Notes: generated from the letters alone by a model not told the origin. Shown: positions 7,881 to 18,236, counted from the stretch's first letter. The stretch is DNA of 64,000 nucleotides from Fuerstiella sp. (GCA_029245955.1 JAQWOH010000069.1:1-64000); one strand, 5' to 3'. Made by a program: numbers and translations.

Positions 7881-10800
7881 ATGACGACGCTTCAATCGCT
7901 CACATATACGATGGCAATGGTCCTGATAATATTCGGCAGTGCGCACGCTCAGGGGCCGTTAGTCGCTGCGGATTCTGCAACGAGTGACGGCGAACGTTTC
8001 TTTTCTGACAGTATTGAGCCACTGCTGAAGACGCACTGCTACGGATGCCATTCGCACGTTGCCGGCGAAATGGAGGGAGGACTGACTCTGGACTCGCGAA
8101 GCGGCTGGTTAGCGGGAGGCGAGCGCGGCCCGGCGCTGATGCCAGGCAAGCCGGCCGACAGCTTGCTGATCAAAGCCGTTCGGCACAGTGATCCTGCGCT
8201 GCAGATGCCCCCCGATGAAAAGCTGTTAGATGCAAACGTTGACCTGCTGGTCGAGTGGGTCAGACGTGGAGGGCCAGGTCCGGCAGAAGCGGAACATCCT
8301 TCAGCCGATACAGGTAATCCGCTGGACTGGTGGTCGCTTCGGCCGCTGCTGCGTCCCGCTGTGCCTGACTCGTCCGGACTCGGTTCCGACGACGGAAATA
8401 CGATCGACGTGTTTGTCCGACACCGACTCGATCTGGCAGGACTGAAGCCCGGAACAGAGGCGGACCGGCGGACACTCATCCGGCGTGTCTGTTTTGATCT
8501 TCACGGACTGCCGCCCACTCCGGATGAAGTCGCGGCGTTCGTTGCGGATCCGGATCCGACGGCTTACGACAGACTGGTGGACCGGCTACTGGCATCTGAA
8601 CGCTATGGCGAACGCTGGGCTCGACACTGGCTGGATACTGTTCACTTTGCGGATTCACACGGTTGCGAGCACGATGCATTTCGTCCGCACGCATGGCGTT
8701 ATCGCGACTACGTCATTGACAGTCTGAATCGAGACACGCGATGGTCACGGTTTATTCGGGAACAACTGGCGGCAGACCGATTTTACCCCGACGAAAATCG
8801 ATTGACAGCAGCTCTGGGATTTATTGCTGCCGGGCCGCTGGAATTGAGTCGTGCCGGAACGGCACCGGTTACGTTCGATTATCTTGATCGTGATGACATG
8901 GTGACGCAGACAATGGCGGCTTTCGCCAGTACCACAGCCAACTGTGCACGCTGTCACGACCACAAATTTGATCCCGTTACTCGGGAAGATTATTACTCGC
9001 TGCAGGCCGTGTTTGCCGGTGTGGGAAAAGGTGATGTTGAATTTGATGAAGACGCCGTTGTAGCGAGTGACCGGCGTCGCTGGACGGAGTTGCTGGACGC
9101 GACGAAAAACGACAATCGAACAAAGTTTCTGACGCCTGAATACGCGGACGTGGTTGCCAGGTGGGAACAGACAATGTTAGCGCAGCCAGCCGTCTGGGAA
9201 CCGCTTTTACCAGCCACGTTTCTTTCGTCTGGTGGAGCAACACTGCAGCGTCTTGAGGACAGTTCGTTGCTGGCGTCAGGAATCCGCCCTGACACAGACA
9301 CCTACACGATCACAACATCCACGTCTTTGACGCGGCTGACTGCACTGCGACTGGATGTCCTGGCAGACGACAGGTTGCCGATGAAAGGACCGGGGCGACA
9401 GGACAACGGCAACCTGCATCTGACAGAATTCGAGGTGCTGGTGTTTGAATCCGACGCTGCAGAAGCGAAACGATTGACGATCAGCAGGGCAACGGCCGAC
9501 TTTGATCAGTCCGGTTGGACGATTTCTCATGCCCTGGATGGCGACCTGAAGACAGCCTGGGGGATTCATCCCCAGGTCGGCCGGTCACATCACGCCGTCT
9601 TTGAACTGGATGAAGCTCTGGATTTGGCGCCGTCAAGTCACCTTGTCATCGTGCTGAAACAGCTTCATGGTGTCGGCCATCTGATTGGGCGACTGAAACT
9701 GTATGCGACCGGCGCCGAAGGAGCATCTGCGGAGGTGCTGCCCGAACCTGTACGCCTGGGAATCAACTTGCCGCCGGAACAGCGATCATCGGATCAGATT
9801 GCGGCAATCGCCGCCTGGGCTCTTCGTCTTCATGCGGAAGATAAACTGGCCGGACTTCCTGCTGCGGCATCTGTGTATGCGGTTTCGACCAGCTATTCAC
9901 ATGGAAAGAAACTGAGCAGTCCCATGGCTCCGAAAGTTGTGCATGTGCTGGGGAGGGGGGACATCCACAGACCGGGAGAAGTTGCGGTCCCCGGGGCCCT
10001 GTCGTCCATCACAACGTTACCCGGTCGTTTCAAACTGGATGATCCCGACGACGAAGCATCCCGTCGGGCGGCTCTGGCCGACTGGCTGGCGGCGCCTGAG
10101 AATCCCCTGTCGTGGCGGAGCATCGTTAATCGGGTGTGGGCCCATCACTTCGGATGTGGTCTGTGTGATACACCGAACGACTTCGGTCGCATGGGCGGCA
10201 TACCTTCGCATCCCGAACTGCTGGACTGGCTGACCGTTTGGTTTCGCGACGATGCCACAGGATCGTTGAAACAGCTGCACCGTCTGATTCTGCTTTCTTC
10301 GACCTATCGGCGTCAGTCACGATCCGTCGCGACCCAGACTGCGAATACGACGGACGTGCAGAATCGTCTGCTTTGGCGGATGAATCGGCGTCATCTGGAT
10401 GCCGAATCGTTTCGTGATGCAGTACTTCAGATTTCCGGTCGCATTGATTTTTCGATGGGCGGTCCGGGCATTCAGCAGTTTACCCAGTCGACAGGCTCGC
10501 AGCTCACTCCGAAACTGCACTATGACAAGTTTGACTGGCATCATCCTGCCGCTGCACGCCGCAGCATCTATCGGGTCGTTTGGCGCGGCATTGCCGACCC
10601 GTTCATGGAATCGCTGGACTTTCCGGATCTCGGGCTGCTGGTCCCGAAACGAGATTTTTCGGTTTCCGCCCTGCAGGCACTAGCCACTTTTAACAACGAC
10701 TTTGTGCTGCATCACAGTCAGCTTCTGGCGACACGCCTGGAGGCGGATCACGCGACTGCGGAGGAACAGATCGGTCAGGCCTGTCGCCTGATTTATCTGC

Positions 10801-10913
10801 GACAGCCGGATGCAGCAGAAAAAAAGCTTCTTGCCGCTTACACAATGCAGCATGGTCTGGCAGCGACCTGTCGAGTCCTGTTCAACAGCAACGCATTCAT
10901 ATTTGTAGACTGA
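7881..10913 (+). CDS. PSD1 and planctomycete cytochrome c domain protein (PSCyt1-DUF1549-DUF1553)
   Basis: 1010 residues with an N-terminal signal peptide (about 1-24). A planctomycete-type cytochrome c motif C53YGC56H57 is followed by MPP and a GERGPALMPGKP stretch (PSCyt1). The DUF1549/PSCyt2 domain (about 170-390) includes FDLHGLPPTPDEV, RYGERWARHWLD and a second CxxCH at about 354 (CARCHDHKFDP). DUF1553/PSD1 (about 730-1000) has NRVWAHHFG and LIRLSSTYR-like LILLSSTYRRQS. Between them is a region resembling a discoidin/sugar-binding insert (about 470-600). These exported proteins are a planctomycete hallmark, probably involved in polysaccharide breakdown, but their chemistry is unproven. 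The DUF1501 gene follows after 2 nt, the standard pairing. Confidence 0.93.
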   Translation: MTTLQSLTYTMAMVLIIFGSAHAQGPLVAADSATSDGERFFSDSIEPLLKTHCYGCHSHVAGEMEGGLTLDSRSGWLAGGERGPALMPGKPADSLLIKAVRHSDPALQMPPDEKLLDANVDLLVEWVRRGGPGPAEAEHPSADTGNPLDWWSLRPLLRPAVPDSSGLGSDDGNTIDVFVRHRLDLAGLKPGTEADRRTLIRRVCFDLHGLPPTPDEVAAFVADPDPTAYDRLVDRLLASERYGERWARHWLDTVHFADSHGCEHDAFRPHAWRYRDYVIDSLNRDTRWSRFIREQLAADRFYPDENRLTAALGFIAAGPLELSRAGTAPVTFDYLDRDDMVTQTMAAFASTTANCARCHDHKFDPVTREDYYSLQAVFAGVGKGDVEFDEDAVVASDRRRWTELLDATKNDNRTKFLTPEYADVVARWEQTMLAQPAVWEPLLPATFLSSGGATLQRLEDSSLLASGIRPDTDTYTITTSTSLTRLTALRLDVLADDRLPMKGPGRQDNGNLHLTEFEVLVFESDAAEAKRLTISRATADFDQSGWTISHALDGDLKTAWGIHPQVGRSHHAVFELDEALDLAPSSHLVIVLKQLHGVGHLIGRLKLYATGAEGASAEVLPEPVRLGINLPPEQRSSDQIAAIAAWALRLHAEDKLAGLPAAASVYAVSTSYSHGKKLSSPMAPKVVHVLGRGDIHRPGEVAVPGALSSITTLPGRFKLDDPDDEASRRAALADWLAAPENPLSWRSIVNRVWAHHFGCGLCDTPNDFGRMGGIPSHPELLDWLTVWFRDDATGSLKQLHRLILLSSTYRRQSRSVATQTANTTDVQNRLLWRMNRRHLDAESFRDAVLQISGRIDFSMGGPGIQQFTQSTGSQLTPKLHYDKFDWHHPAAARRSIYRVVWRGIADPFMESLDFPDLGLLVPKRDFSVSALQALATFNNDFVLHHSQLLATRLEADHATAEEQIGQACRLIYLRQPDAAEKKLLAAYTMQHGLAATCRVLFNSNAFIFVD

Positions 10914-10915
10914 GC

Positions 10916-12337
10916 ATGACAACTTCGCGACGAGAGTTCTTGTGGAATGGTGGCGGTGGTCTTGGCGGCCTGGCTGTGTCACAGATGTTCGCACAGGAGG
11001 CGCTGTCGGCTGATGCAGCCGGGGCAGATCCTGAATTAAACGGCGGGCTCCATCATCCTGCCAAAGTCAAGCGAGTGATTCAGCTGTTTATGACGGGCGG
11101 CGCCAGCCCTATGGACACGTTCGACTATAAACCTGAGCTGGAAAAACTTCACGGTCAGAAGCTGGGACCGGCGGAGAAACCGGAAGGCTTTACCGCGCCC
11201 CCGGGCGCAATTATGAAGAGTCCGTTCGAATTCAAGCAGCATGGCGATAGTGGTCGCTGGGTCAGCAGTGTATTTCCTCATCAGGCACAGGAAGTTGATG
11301 AGATGGCTTTCCTGATGGCGATGGCGTCAAAGACGAACGTTCACGGACCCGCGACCTACATGATGAACTCTGGTTTCCTGTTGCCGGGGTTTCCATGTAT
11401 GGGGGCCTGGATCTCTTATGGGCTGGGAAACCTGTCCGATCAATTGCCAACCTTTGTTGTGCTGCCTGATGCTGCGGGCCTGCCTTACAATCAGAAGGGC
11501 CCGTTTTCATCAGGGTTTCTTTCGGCAGTACATCAGGGCACAATCATCAGTGCGGGGGGACGGAATCCTGTGCCCGATCTGTTTGCCAACGAACGATACA
11601 GGTTTGCCACTCGTGAAGCCGACCGCGATGGCTTCGCACTGCTGGAAACGTTGAATGCTCAGCATGCAGCAAAGGACACTGGCGATTCGAAAATGGAGGC
11701 TCGCATTCAGTCCTACGAACTGGCAGCTCGTATGCAGTTGTCTGCTCCGGAAGCTTTTGATGTCGCTGCCGAAAGTGAATCCACTCATAAAGCCTACGGT
11801 CTGGACAACAAGCCCACGAAAGATTTTGGTCGTCGCTGTCTGCTGGCTCGCCGGCTTGTCGAACGTGGTACCCGATTTGTGCAGGTCTGGAGTGGTCAGC
11901 AGGGTGCGACAGGTAACTGGGACAACCACAGCAGCATTCCGAAGGAGTTGCCGCCCATCGCGCTTTCCGTGGATCAGCCGATTGCCGCCCTGCTTCGTGA
12001 TCTGAAGGACCGCGGTCTGTTGGACGACACGCTTCTGATCTGGACCACTGAGTTTGGACGCACGCCGTTTGCTCAGGGCGGCGATGGTCGGGATCACAAC
12101 GGAGGATCCTTCGTCACCTGGCTGGCCGGTGCGGGCATCAAGGCCGGTGCCAGTTACGGCCAGAGTGACGATTGGGGTTACAAGACTGCTGCAGGCAGGA
12201 CCTATTGCTATGACTTTCACGCAACTGTGCTGCACCTGATGGGCATCGACCACAAACGCCTGACCTACCGTCAGAATGGCATCGATCGTCGATTGACGGA
12301 TGTGCACGGAAGTGTTGTGAGCGAGATTCTCACGTGA
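10916..12337 (+). CDS. DUF1501 secreted protein (Tat signal)
   Basis: 473 residues. The N-terminus TTSRREFLWNGGGGLGGLAV is a twin-arginine signal. The body belongs to DUF1501, a branch of the alkaline-phosphatase/sulfatase fold: RVIQLFMTGGASPMDTFDYKP near the start, GRRCLLARRLVERGTRFVQV in the middle and LLIWTTEFGRTPFAQ...GRDHN toward the end. It starts 2 nt after the PSCyt gene stop and is almost certainly cotranscribed with it. DUF1549/1553 and DUF1501 proteins usually occur as such pairs and are probably exported together; the substrate is unknown. Confidence 0.93.
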   Translation: MTTSRREFLWNGGGGLGGLAVSQMFAQEALSADAAGADPELNGGLHHPAKVKRVIQLFMTGGASPMDTFDYKPELEKLHGQKLGPAEKPEGFTAPPGAIMKSPFEFKQHGDSGRWVSSVFPHQAQEVDEMAFLMAMASKTNVHGPATYMMNSGFLLPGFPCMGAWISYGLGNLSDQLPTFVVLPDAAGLPYNQKGPFSSGFLSAVHQGTIISAGGRNPVPDLFANERYRFATREADRDGFALLETLNAQHAAKDTGDSKMEARIQSYELAARMQLSAPEAFDVAAESESTHKAYGLDNKPTKDFGRRCLLARRLVERGTRFVQVWSGQQGATGNWDNHSSIPKELPPIALSVDQPIAALLRDLKDRGLLDDTLLIWTTEFGRTPFAQGGDGRDHNGGSFVTWLAGAGIKAGASYGQSDDWGYKTAAGRTYCYDFHATVLHLMGIDHKRLTYRQNGIDRRLTDVHGSVVSEILT

Positions 12338-12501
12338 TTCCACGTGGCCGAACGCTGAACGACAGGAAGTTTTTGCGCGTCTGAATTGGCGTCGCTGCAC
12401 AATTCAGCCACGCCGACGGGGCTGCTTATTTGCATGGCATTTGGCGTCAAACGCATATTGCACACAACCACGTTCTCTCTAACCGGCAAACAGGTGACGC
12501 C

Positions 12502-13150
12502 ATGCACAAGTATGCCATTATGGGACTTCAGGAGTGTGGCAAAGGCACTCAGGCCAAAATGCTGGCCGAAGCATTTTGGCCTGGTCCACATCAGTATGGG
12601 CGGCGGCTGTCGAATATCCAGAGCCACACCAAACTGGCGGCATGCATCAAACGCGTTATTACTGATGGTCAGCCGGTTCCCGATGTAATTGTTGAACAGC
12701 TCATCCGGAGGCGTCTGGATGAGCACGACTGGAATTACGGTTATAATGCGGGTGACTTTCCGCGAAACGGCCGGCAGGTTCTGTTCTTTCTCGAAAGCCA
12801 AGATATCGATGTGGTGATGCGGATCGATGTTTCCGCTGCAGTCGTGCTTCAGTGAGTACTGTCAGGTCGGTTGTGCAGTCAGTGCGGGCTGGACTACAAC
12901 GTGAGACATCATCGGTCTGCGGTGCAAAAGCAGTGTGACGTCTGCGGCGGCGAACTCGTGACGAGAGCGGACGATAACGAATCGGCCGTCAGAGAACGTC
13001 CGGCAACCTGCCACCCGAAAACAGAGCCAGTTGTGAAGCCGTTTGCCTTCAAAGGAACTGATCGCCAGCGTTGACGGCGAGTTAGCTGCGGCTGAGGTTC
13101 CGGCCGAAGTTCGAACGTATCTGAGGTTGGCACAGAAAGTTATGTGTGCC
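12502..13150 (+). pseudogene. adk: Decayed adenylate kinase gene
   Basis: Recognisable pieces of a zinc-type adenylate kinase lie in order: MGLQECGKGTQAKML (P-loop with the second Gly changed to Glu), GQPVPDVIVEQLIRRRLDEH and DFPRNGRQVLFFLESQDID, then an in-frame TGA at 12853 where the family has Arg (CGA to TGA would explain it). The Cys4 LID follows (CSQCGLDYN... CDVCGGELVTRADDN), then a frame change near 13045 and KELIASVDGELAAAEVPAEV. A local out-of-frame stretch near 12580-12615 (the plus-2 frame reads FGLVHISMGG) shows a further pair of compensating indels. Several independent lesions mean it is dead. The functional adk must be elsewhere. Confidence 0.85.
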
Positions 13151-13352
13151 GACGCCGCTTGATTTCATCAGTGTCACTTCGACTACGTTCGAGGACAGTG
13201 ATGTGATTTTCGGATTTAGTCGTTTGACACGCTTGGTGTTCCGTCAGAGTATGGCAGACAGCGTGACAATGCATACGCCGTATCCGAACTGTCGATAATT
13301 GCTGGCACCGGCAGTTCAACCATCGGATTCACATTCAAAAGGCCGTTTTATC

Positions 13353-14414
13353 ATGGTACAAATGTTATCTGCAGCCCTTACCGTTCAGCGGCGTCAGGTA
13401 TTAATCACCGCCGCGCTGTGTGTCCTGAGTTGTGGCCATGTCCGTAGCAGCGAAGCCGGTGACATCCTGGCTTCCGGCGCCGGTGTCGAGTTGGTGTTTG
13501 ACGGCGGTGCCGTGCTGACTGAAGGCGTTGCTGCCGGGCACGACGGTCTGATGTACTTCAGTGATATTACGTTTTCACATCAAACCACAGACGAGAACGG
13601 AGTATTTGAGGCCGGACACATCTGGAAGTATGACCCACAATCCGGAAAAACAACGATCTTCCGCTCACCCAGCGGTATGTCGAACGGTCTGAAGTTTGAT
13701 GCAGATGGAAATCTTCTTGCTGCGGAGGGTGCTGACTTTGGTGGACGCCGCATCACGCGTACCGATATGAAGACGGGGAAAAGCTACGTTATTGCGGGAC
13801 TCTACGAAGGACGGCCGTTTAATTCGTGCAACGACATCACCATTGACGAAAAGGGCCGCATATACTTCAGTGACCCGCGATATCTGGGACACGAGCCCAT
13901 CGATCAGCCGGTGATGGCCGTGTATCGAATTGATCCTGACGGAACAATCGACCGCATAATTACGGATGCGGGCAAGCCCAACGGTGTCTGTGTGGCTCCG
14001 GATCAAAAGACGCTGTATGTCGTCAGCAACGATAACGGGAACTCGGGCATTGGACGGATTCCGGAAGATTCACCTGCCCACAAGGGACGTATGGCGTTGC
14101 TGGCGTACGATCTGGATGCCGGCGGCACCGCGAAGTTTCGCAGCGTACTGGTCGACTACGCTCCACAGGACGGTCCCGATGGTCTGGTTGTCGATGCCGA
14201 AGGGAACCTGTACGTCGCTGTCCGCGATGAGACCCGGCCTGGTATTGTCGTTTATTCACCGGCAGGTGAAGAACTGGAGTACATCGAAACGGAATTGCCC
14301 ACGAATGTCGGTTTCGGGCGCGGCAGCGAAAGCAGAACGTTGTACATCACGGCCGGAAAAAGTCTGTTCCGTGTGCGATTACAGAAAGAGGGTTATCAAT
14401 TGCCGCTCAGGTAG
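13353..14414 (+). CDS. Secreted SMP-30/gluconolactonase-like beta-propeller protein
   Basis: 353 residues from ATG 13353; an in-frame GTG at 13299 would add a non-signal extension. The signal peptide spans about 1-35. The body is a six-bladed SMP-30/gluconolactonase/LRE domain with GLKFDADGNLL, NSCNDITIDEKGRIYFSD, KPNGVCVAPDQKTLYV and DGPDGLVVDAEGNLYVAV, the repeating metal-site Asn/Asp pattern of the family. Members hydrolyse sugar lactones such as gluconolactone. It is convergent with a TRAP transporter operon 30 bp away, which may handle related sugar acids (inference). It is periplasmic or extracellular. Confidence 0.88.
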   Translation: MVQMLSAALTVQRRQVLITAALCVLSCGHVRSSEAGDILASGAGVELVFDGGAVLTEGVAAGHDGLMYFSDITFSHQTTDENGVFEAGHIWKYDPQSGKTTIFRSPSGMSNGLKFDADGNLLAAEGADFGGRRITRTDMKTGKSYVIAGLYEGRPFNSCNDITIDEKGRIYFSDPRYLGHEPIDQPVMAVYRIDPDGTIDRIITDAGKPNGVCVAPDQKTLYVVSNDNGNSGIGRIPEDSPAHKGRMALLAYDLDAGGTAKFRSVLVDYAPQDGPDGLVVDAEGNLYVAVRDETRPGIVVYSPAGEELEYIETELPTNVGFGRGSESRTLYITAGKSLFRVRLQKEGYQLPLR

Positions 14415-14444
14415 TCGCCGGCCGGATGTTTCGTTGTTTGCGGA

Positions 14445-15746
14445 TCATAGAAACTGAGGCGTGAGCAGTCGTGGCAGAAACAGTATTGCTTCGGGAACGA
14501 AGACCACGACGAGCAGCAGCAGCAACATTGGCAGCAGGATGATGGCAACATCTTTCAGGGCATCCACGACCTTAATGTTTCCCAGCGAGCATGAGATCAG
14601 CAGGCACAGCCCATAGGGCGGAGTCACCAGCCCGATGGCCAGTGAGATGACTCCGATGATGGCAAAATGAATGGGGTGCATGCCGACGGTTTCGGTAAGC
14701 GGAAGCAGGACTGTGCCAACCACGATGATTGCCGGGATGGCGTCGATGAACATGCCCACAAACAGAAATGCCAGGGCGACGACACATCCGGTTGTGGCCA
14801 CGCCGGTGCCCCAGCCGCTCATCATTTCGACCAGGGCCTGTGGCACACGAAACCAGGCAAGCAGCCAGCCAAATGCTGATGCCGTTCCGATGCAGAATAA
14901 TGAAATTGCGGCCAGCCTCGCTGACTCATACAGGACCGACGGGAATTCTTTCCATCCGATCGAACGATAAATAAGTCCGCCGAGCACAAGGGAATAGAAC
15001 ACGGCCACTACAGAAGCTTCGGTCGGAGTAAAAAATCCACCGACAATTCCGCCAATAATGATGACGGGGGTCACGAGAGCAAGCGACCCCTGTTTCGCCG
15101 CGCAAAGAAATTCACTGAGAGAAGCCTTTTGATAGACGGGATAGTTGCGGCCTTTGGCGTAGATCAGCACTGTTCCCATCATGCTAAGTGCAATCAACAG
15201 ACCGGGCACGACGCCGGCCATAAACAGGCCGCCGATGGAAACGGACATCAGCCCGCCCCAGACGATCATGAGAATACTGGGTGGTATGATCACACCCATC
15301 ACGGACGAACACGCCGTTATGGCGACTGAAAAACGGGAGTCGTAGCCTTCCTTTTTCATCGCGGGAATCATCATCGCACCAATTCCGGCGGCGTCGGCCG
15401 TTGATGAGCCGGAAATTCCGGCGAAAAGCATACTTACAAGGACGTTCACGTGGCCCAGTCCACCAGGCAGGTGCCCGACGGTTGCTGTCGCCAGCCGCAC
15501 AAGCCGCTCAGTGATGCCGGCGGAATTCATCAGGTTGGCAGCCAGCAGAAAGAAGGGTACTGCCAGCAGGATGAAACTGTTGTACGACTTCCACATTTCG
15601 TTGATCAGCAGAACGGGTGTCAGCCGATCGTCGATCAGAATGACAGGAATGCAGGCCAGACCCAGGGCAAACGACACCGGAACGCGAATGACGATCAATA
15701 CCGCAAATGTGCCAAACAGTATCGCAGTCACTTCCCCCGGTCCCAT
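14445..15746 (-). CDS. dctM: TRAP transporter large permease (DctM)
   Basis: 433 residues from the ATG that follows the dctQ stop by 2 nt; an upstream in-frame start would overlap dctQ and is not needed. It is a very hydrophobic protein with about 12 membrane segments. Family marks are PFFLLAANLMNSAGITERLV, AGISGSSTADAAGIG, PPSILMIVWGG and GLVTPPYGLCL. DctM is the channel subunit of tripartite ATP-independent periplasmic transporters, driven by a sodium or proton gradient. It is third in the dctP-dctQ-dctM operon. Confidence 0.95.
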   Translation of the reverse strand: MGPGEVTAILFGTFAVLIVIRVPVSFALGLACIPVILIDDRLTPVLLINEMWKSYNSFILLAVPFFLLAANLMNSAGITERLVRLATATVGHLPGGLGHVNVLVSMLFAGISGSSTADAAGIGAMMIPAMKKEGYDSRFSVAITACSSVMGVIIPPSILMIVWGGLMSVSIGGLFMAGVVPGLLIALSMMGTVLIYAKGRNYPVYQKASLSEFLCAAKQGSLALVTPVIIIGGIVGGFFTPTEASVVAVFYSLVLGGLIYRSIGWKEFPSVLYESARLAAISLFCIGTASAFGWLLAWFRVPQALVEMMSGWGTGVATTGCVVALAFLFVGMFIDAIPAIIVVGTVLLPLTETVGMHPIHFAIIGVISLAIGLVTPPYGLCLLISCSLGNIKVVDALKDVAIILLPMLLLLLVVVFVPEAILFLPRLLTPQFL

Positions 15747-15748
15747 GC

Positions 15749-16255
15749 TCAACCCCCCGGTTTGCGATCGGAGATGATTCGGATGTCTGCCACGATTTTT
15801 TCTGCCAGAAACAGTATCCATGTCACACCGGCCAGCGGAAATGACACATAGATACTGAGCATATTGATGCCACTCATTTCCGAATTCTGAAGCCCGCCGA
15901 ATTTCGCGAAGTCGTATCCGTACCAGGCAAACAGCAGGGCCAGAACTGTCATTGCGGAATGCACAATGAGTCTGCCGACGGCTTCCTGCTGTGGCGTTTC
16001 CGGCGATGGTAGCAGATCCACGTCGAAGTGTGCGCCGTCTCGAACTGCAATCATCGATCCAATCATGATGACCCAGACGAAGCAGAACCTCGCGACTTCT
16101 TCTGTCCAGATATAGCGAGGAATGAACCCGGTGTGTCTGGAGACGATCTGGAGCAGCACAGGGACAACCATCAGCCCCATCAGCACAGTGAGGACGACTT
16201 TCAGGAATTTGTAGTATCGGTCAGTCAGGCGTTTCATCAAAATGAACAGGCCCAC
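15749..16255 (-). CDS. dctQ: TRAP transporter small permease (DctQ)
   Basis: 168 residues with four predicted membrane segments. It shows the DctQ signature around RYIWTEEVARFCFVWVIMIG, in which the WTEE and Arg residues are conserved, followed by AVRDGAHFDVDLLP. It partners DctM in the membrane. It starts 72 nt after dctP and ends 2 nt before dctM. Confidence 0.94.
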   Translation of the reverse strand: MGLFILMKRLTDRYYKFLKVVLTVLMGLMVVPVLLQIVSRHTGFIPRYIWTEEVARFCFVWVIMIGSMIAVRDGAHFDVDLLPSPETPQQEAVGRLIVHSAMTVLALLFAWYGYDFAKFGGLQNSEMSGINMLSIYVSFPLAGVTWILFLAEKIVADIRIISDRKPGG

Positions 16256-16327
16256 TGTGTCTGAGTGAGTCAGAAAGAGTTCCGGCAGCGTCGCGAGCGT
16301 CCGCTCGGATCAGCTGCCGAGTGGCGG

Positions 16328-17368
16328 TCATTGTACTGCGTTGACTCGTGAGAACACATCTTCGGCGTTGATCTCTCTGGCGTAGGCCGCTTTCACTGGT
16401 TCAGCCAGACGCATCAGTTCCTCTCGCTGTGTGAATTGATGCAGTCGCAGCAGGCCGTCTTCTTCCATTTGAGCCAGAATTGCAGCATCTTCAGTGGACT
16501 CCAGATGGCGTCCATGGGCACCGGCCTCGCGACCGGCCCTCATAATCGCCGACTGAAGGTCTTCCGGCAGCCGCCGGAATGTCTTCGCGCTAAAACACAA
16601 CGGACGCACTGTGATCGCGTGCTTCGTGAGTGAGATCTCAGGGCCGACTTCATAGAACTTCATCTGTTGAATTCCTGCCGCCTCATTCTCTGCGGCATCG
16701 ATAACGCCGGTCTGGATGGCATTATAGATTTCACTGTATGAGATGACTGACGGTGACGCCTGGATCGCCTGAAAGATTCTTGTTTGAATAGGAGCCCCCA
16801 TGACTCGCAGGTTCAGTCCCTTCAGTTCCGCCATATTTGTCACCGGCCGGTTTACGATCAGGTTACGGGTTCCTCCGCCGGCGTAGCCGATAATCATTAC
16901 ATCTGCTTTTTGCCGCACTTCATCGGCGATCGGCTGAAAAGCATCGCCATTCAGAACTTTGTTCCAGTGGTCAATGTCACGGAACAGAAAAGGCATATCA
17001 ATCAGCGGGGCGCCATCAGAAAACGTTGACATGTGAGCAGGTGAAACGATCCCGTAATCCACGGACAGGCCCTGGCTCATGTAGGCAAAGTAATCCTTTT
17101 CCAGGCCAAGCTCGCTGTTCAGGTAAACCTCGAATTCGACCGGGCCGTCGTAGTATTCGTGAACCAGTTCTTCGAATTTCAGAATTGTACGTGTGAATGC
17201 GTGGTTGGCATCGAACTGCGACGCGCCACGCAGAATGATGGTTTCCGGCGAACCATCATTCGAAGCTGCTCTGTGCTGGTCGCGCGTGCCGTCAGATTGT
17301 GCGACCAGTATGATGATGCCTGCGGTCAATGCGCCGAAAAGAAGAACGACTAAGGTGGTTGGTTTCAT
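16328..17368 (-). CDS. dctP: TRAP transporter substrate-binding protein (DctP)
   Basis: 346 residues with an N-terminal signal or anchor segment (about 4-23). The DctP fold is indicated by VEFEVYLNSELG near the start, IGYAGGGTRNLIVNRPV, LKGLNLRVMGAP (the Arg in NLRV aligns with the carboxylate-binding Arg of the family) and YSEIYNAIQTGVIDAAENEAAG. It binds an organic or sugar acid in the periplasm and delivers it to DctQM. It is the first gene of the operon; the 5' region is a long gene-poor stretch. The substrate cannot be read from sequence. Confidence 0.94.
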   Translation of the reverse strand: MKPTTLVVLLFGALTAGIIILVAQSDGTRDQHRAASNDGSPETIILRGASQFDANHAFTRTILKFEELVHEYYDGPVEFEVYLNSELGLEKDYFAYMSQGLSVDYGIVSPAHMSTFSDGAPLIDMPFLFRDIDHWNKVLNGDAFQPIADEVRQKADVMIIGYAGGGTRNLIVNRPVTNMAELKGLNLRVMGAPIQTRIFQAIQASPSVISYSEIYNAIQTGVIDAAENEAAGIQQMKFYEVGPEISLTKHAITVRPLCFSAKTFRRLPEDLQSAIMRAGREAGAHGRHLESTEDAAILAQMEEDGLLRLHQFTQREELMRLAEPVKAAYAREINAEDVFSRVNAVQ

Positions 17369-18236
17369 GTGCTCGGTCTGGCTCCGCGGTGTCAGAGGGA
17401 TATCTGCTGTTGCAGAATATCACTGATCGAGCGCCGTTCCAAACGTGAGGGCTGTGAGCAGGACGCTGTTTGCTGACCGGGCCGTCGGCAATCGCCGCTA
17501 CTTTACGTCACGGCACACCGCAGACATTGACCATTGTATCGACTGGCCGTGAGAACCGATTCGGTCGAACACGGGGCATGAGTGCTGGAGTTTCCGGTTA
17601 CACCGCAGGGGGCCCGCGTTATTAGTGCTCGCTGATATTCCGTCCGGGACGGCACATCCGACGTAAGCCATCGACGGTTGCTGATTCGTTACGTTGCGAG
17701 TTGCAGACGTACGTCGTCTTCGAATGATCTGCACCGTCAGAATTATGACATCTGCAAGCTGGACCGTGCGGACATCCTGGTTTTGTGATCGAAACTCATC
17801 GATGACATCAATGAGTACCTTGTCGCCTGACGCACACAAGGCTCAGCCTTCCTGAAGTCTCTGCTTTTCTGCCTGAATCCCCAGTGCAGGTTCAGCGGTT
17901 ACTACGTACCGTCTTTACATCAGGTAAATCGCGGCCAGCGTGCTTATCCTGGAATGAAATTCGTAATGATGGCAGGATCTGCGACAGCGGCCACCGCTTA
18001 ACCAGAAAATCATTGACCGTGAGATCGGACTTTGTCAGCGTCTTGAACGCCCGGCATCCAGTGCTGTGAATCTTGTGCGCAGCAGTCTGCCGCTGATTTT
18101 GAACGCGAAGTCGGGCGAAATCGATGCGACTCAGCGGATGGAGTTGTAATGATCGTTTTTTGTCATGTGATACAGAAGAGAAACGGAGCTGTGCAGCAAC
18201 TAAAATCACTTCAGTCCGGCGGGTAGTGGTTGGCGT
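17369..18236. other. Gene-poor 0.87-kb stretch
   Basis: It lies between the divergent dctP and sulfatase genes and should carry both promoters. A minus-strand frame at 17498-17839 has a plausible coding-like beginning (GDKVLIDVIDEFRSQ) but no family match and decays quickly, so it may be a remnant. I see no RNA gene or IS end. Confidence 0.4.

Noticed and set aside
11510..12400. 296-codon minus-strand frame opposite the first DUF1501 gene
   Set aside because: Shadow of a confident gene; no homology.
12842..12900. Selenocysteine in the adenylate kinase remnant
   Set aside because: The family residue here is Arg, and the gene has other lesions, so a CGA-to-TGA mutation is simpler.
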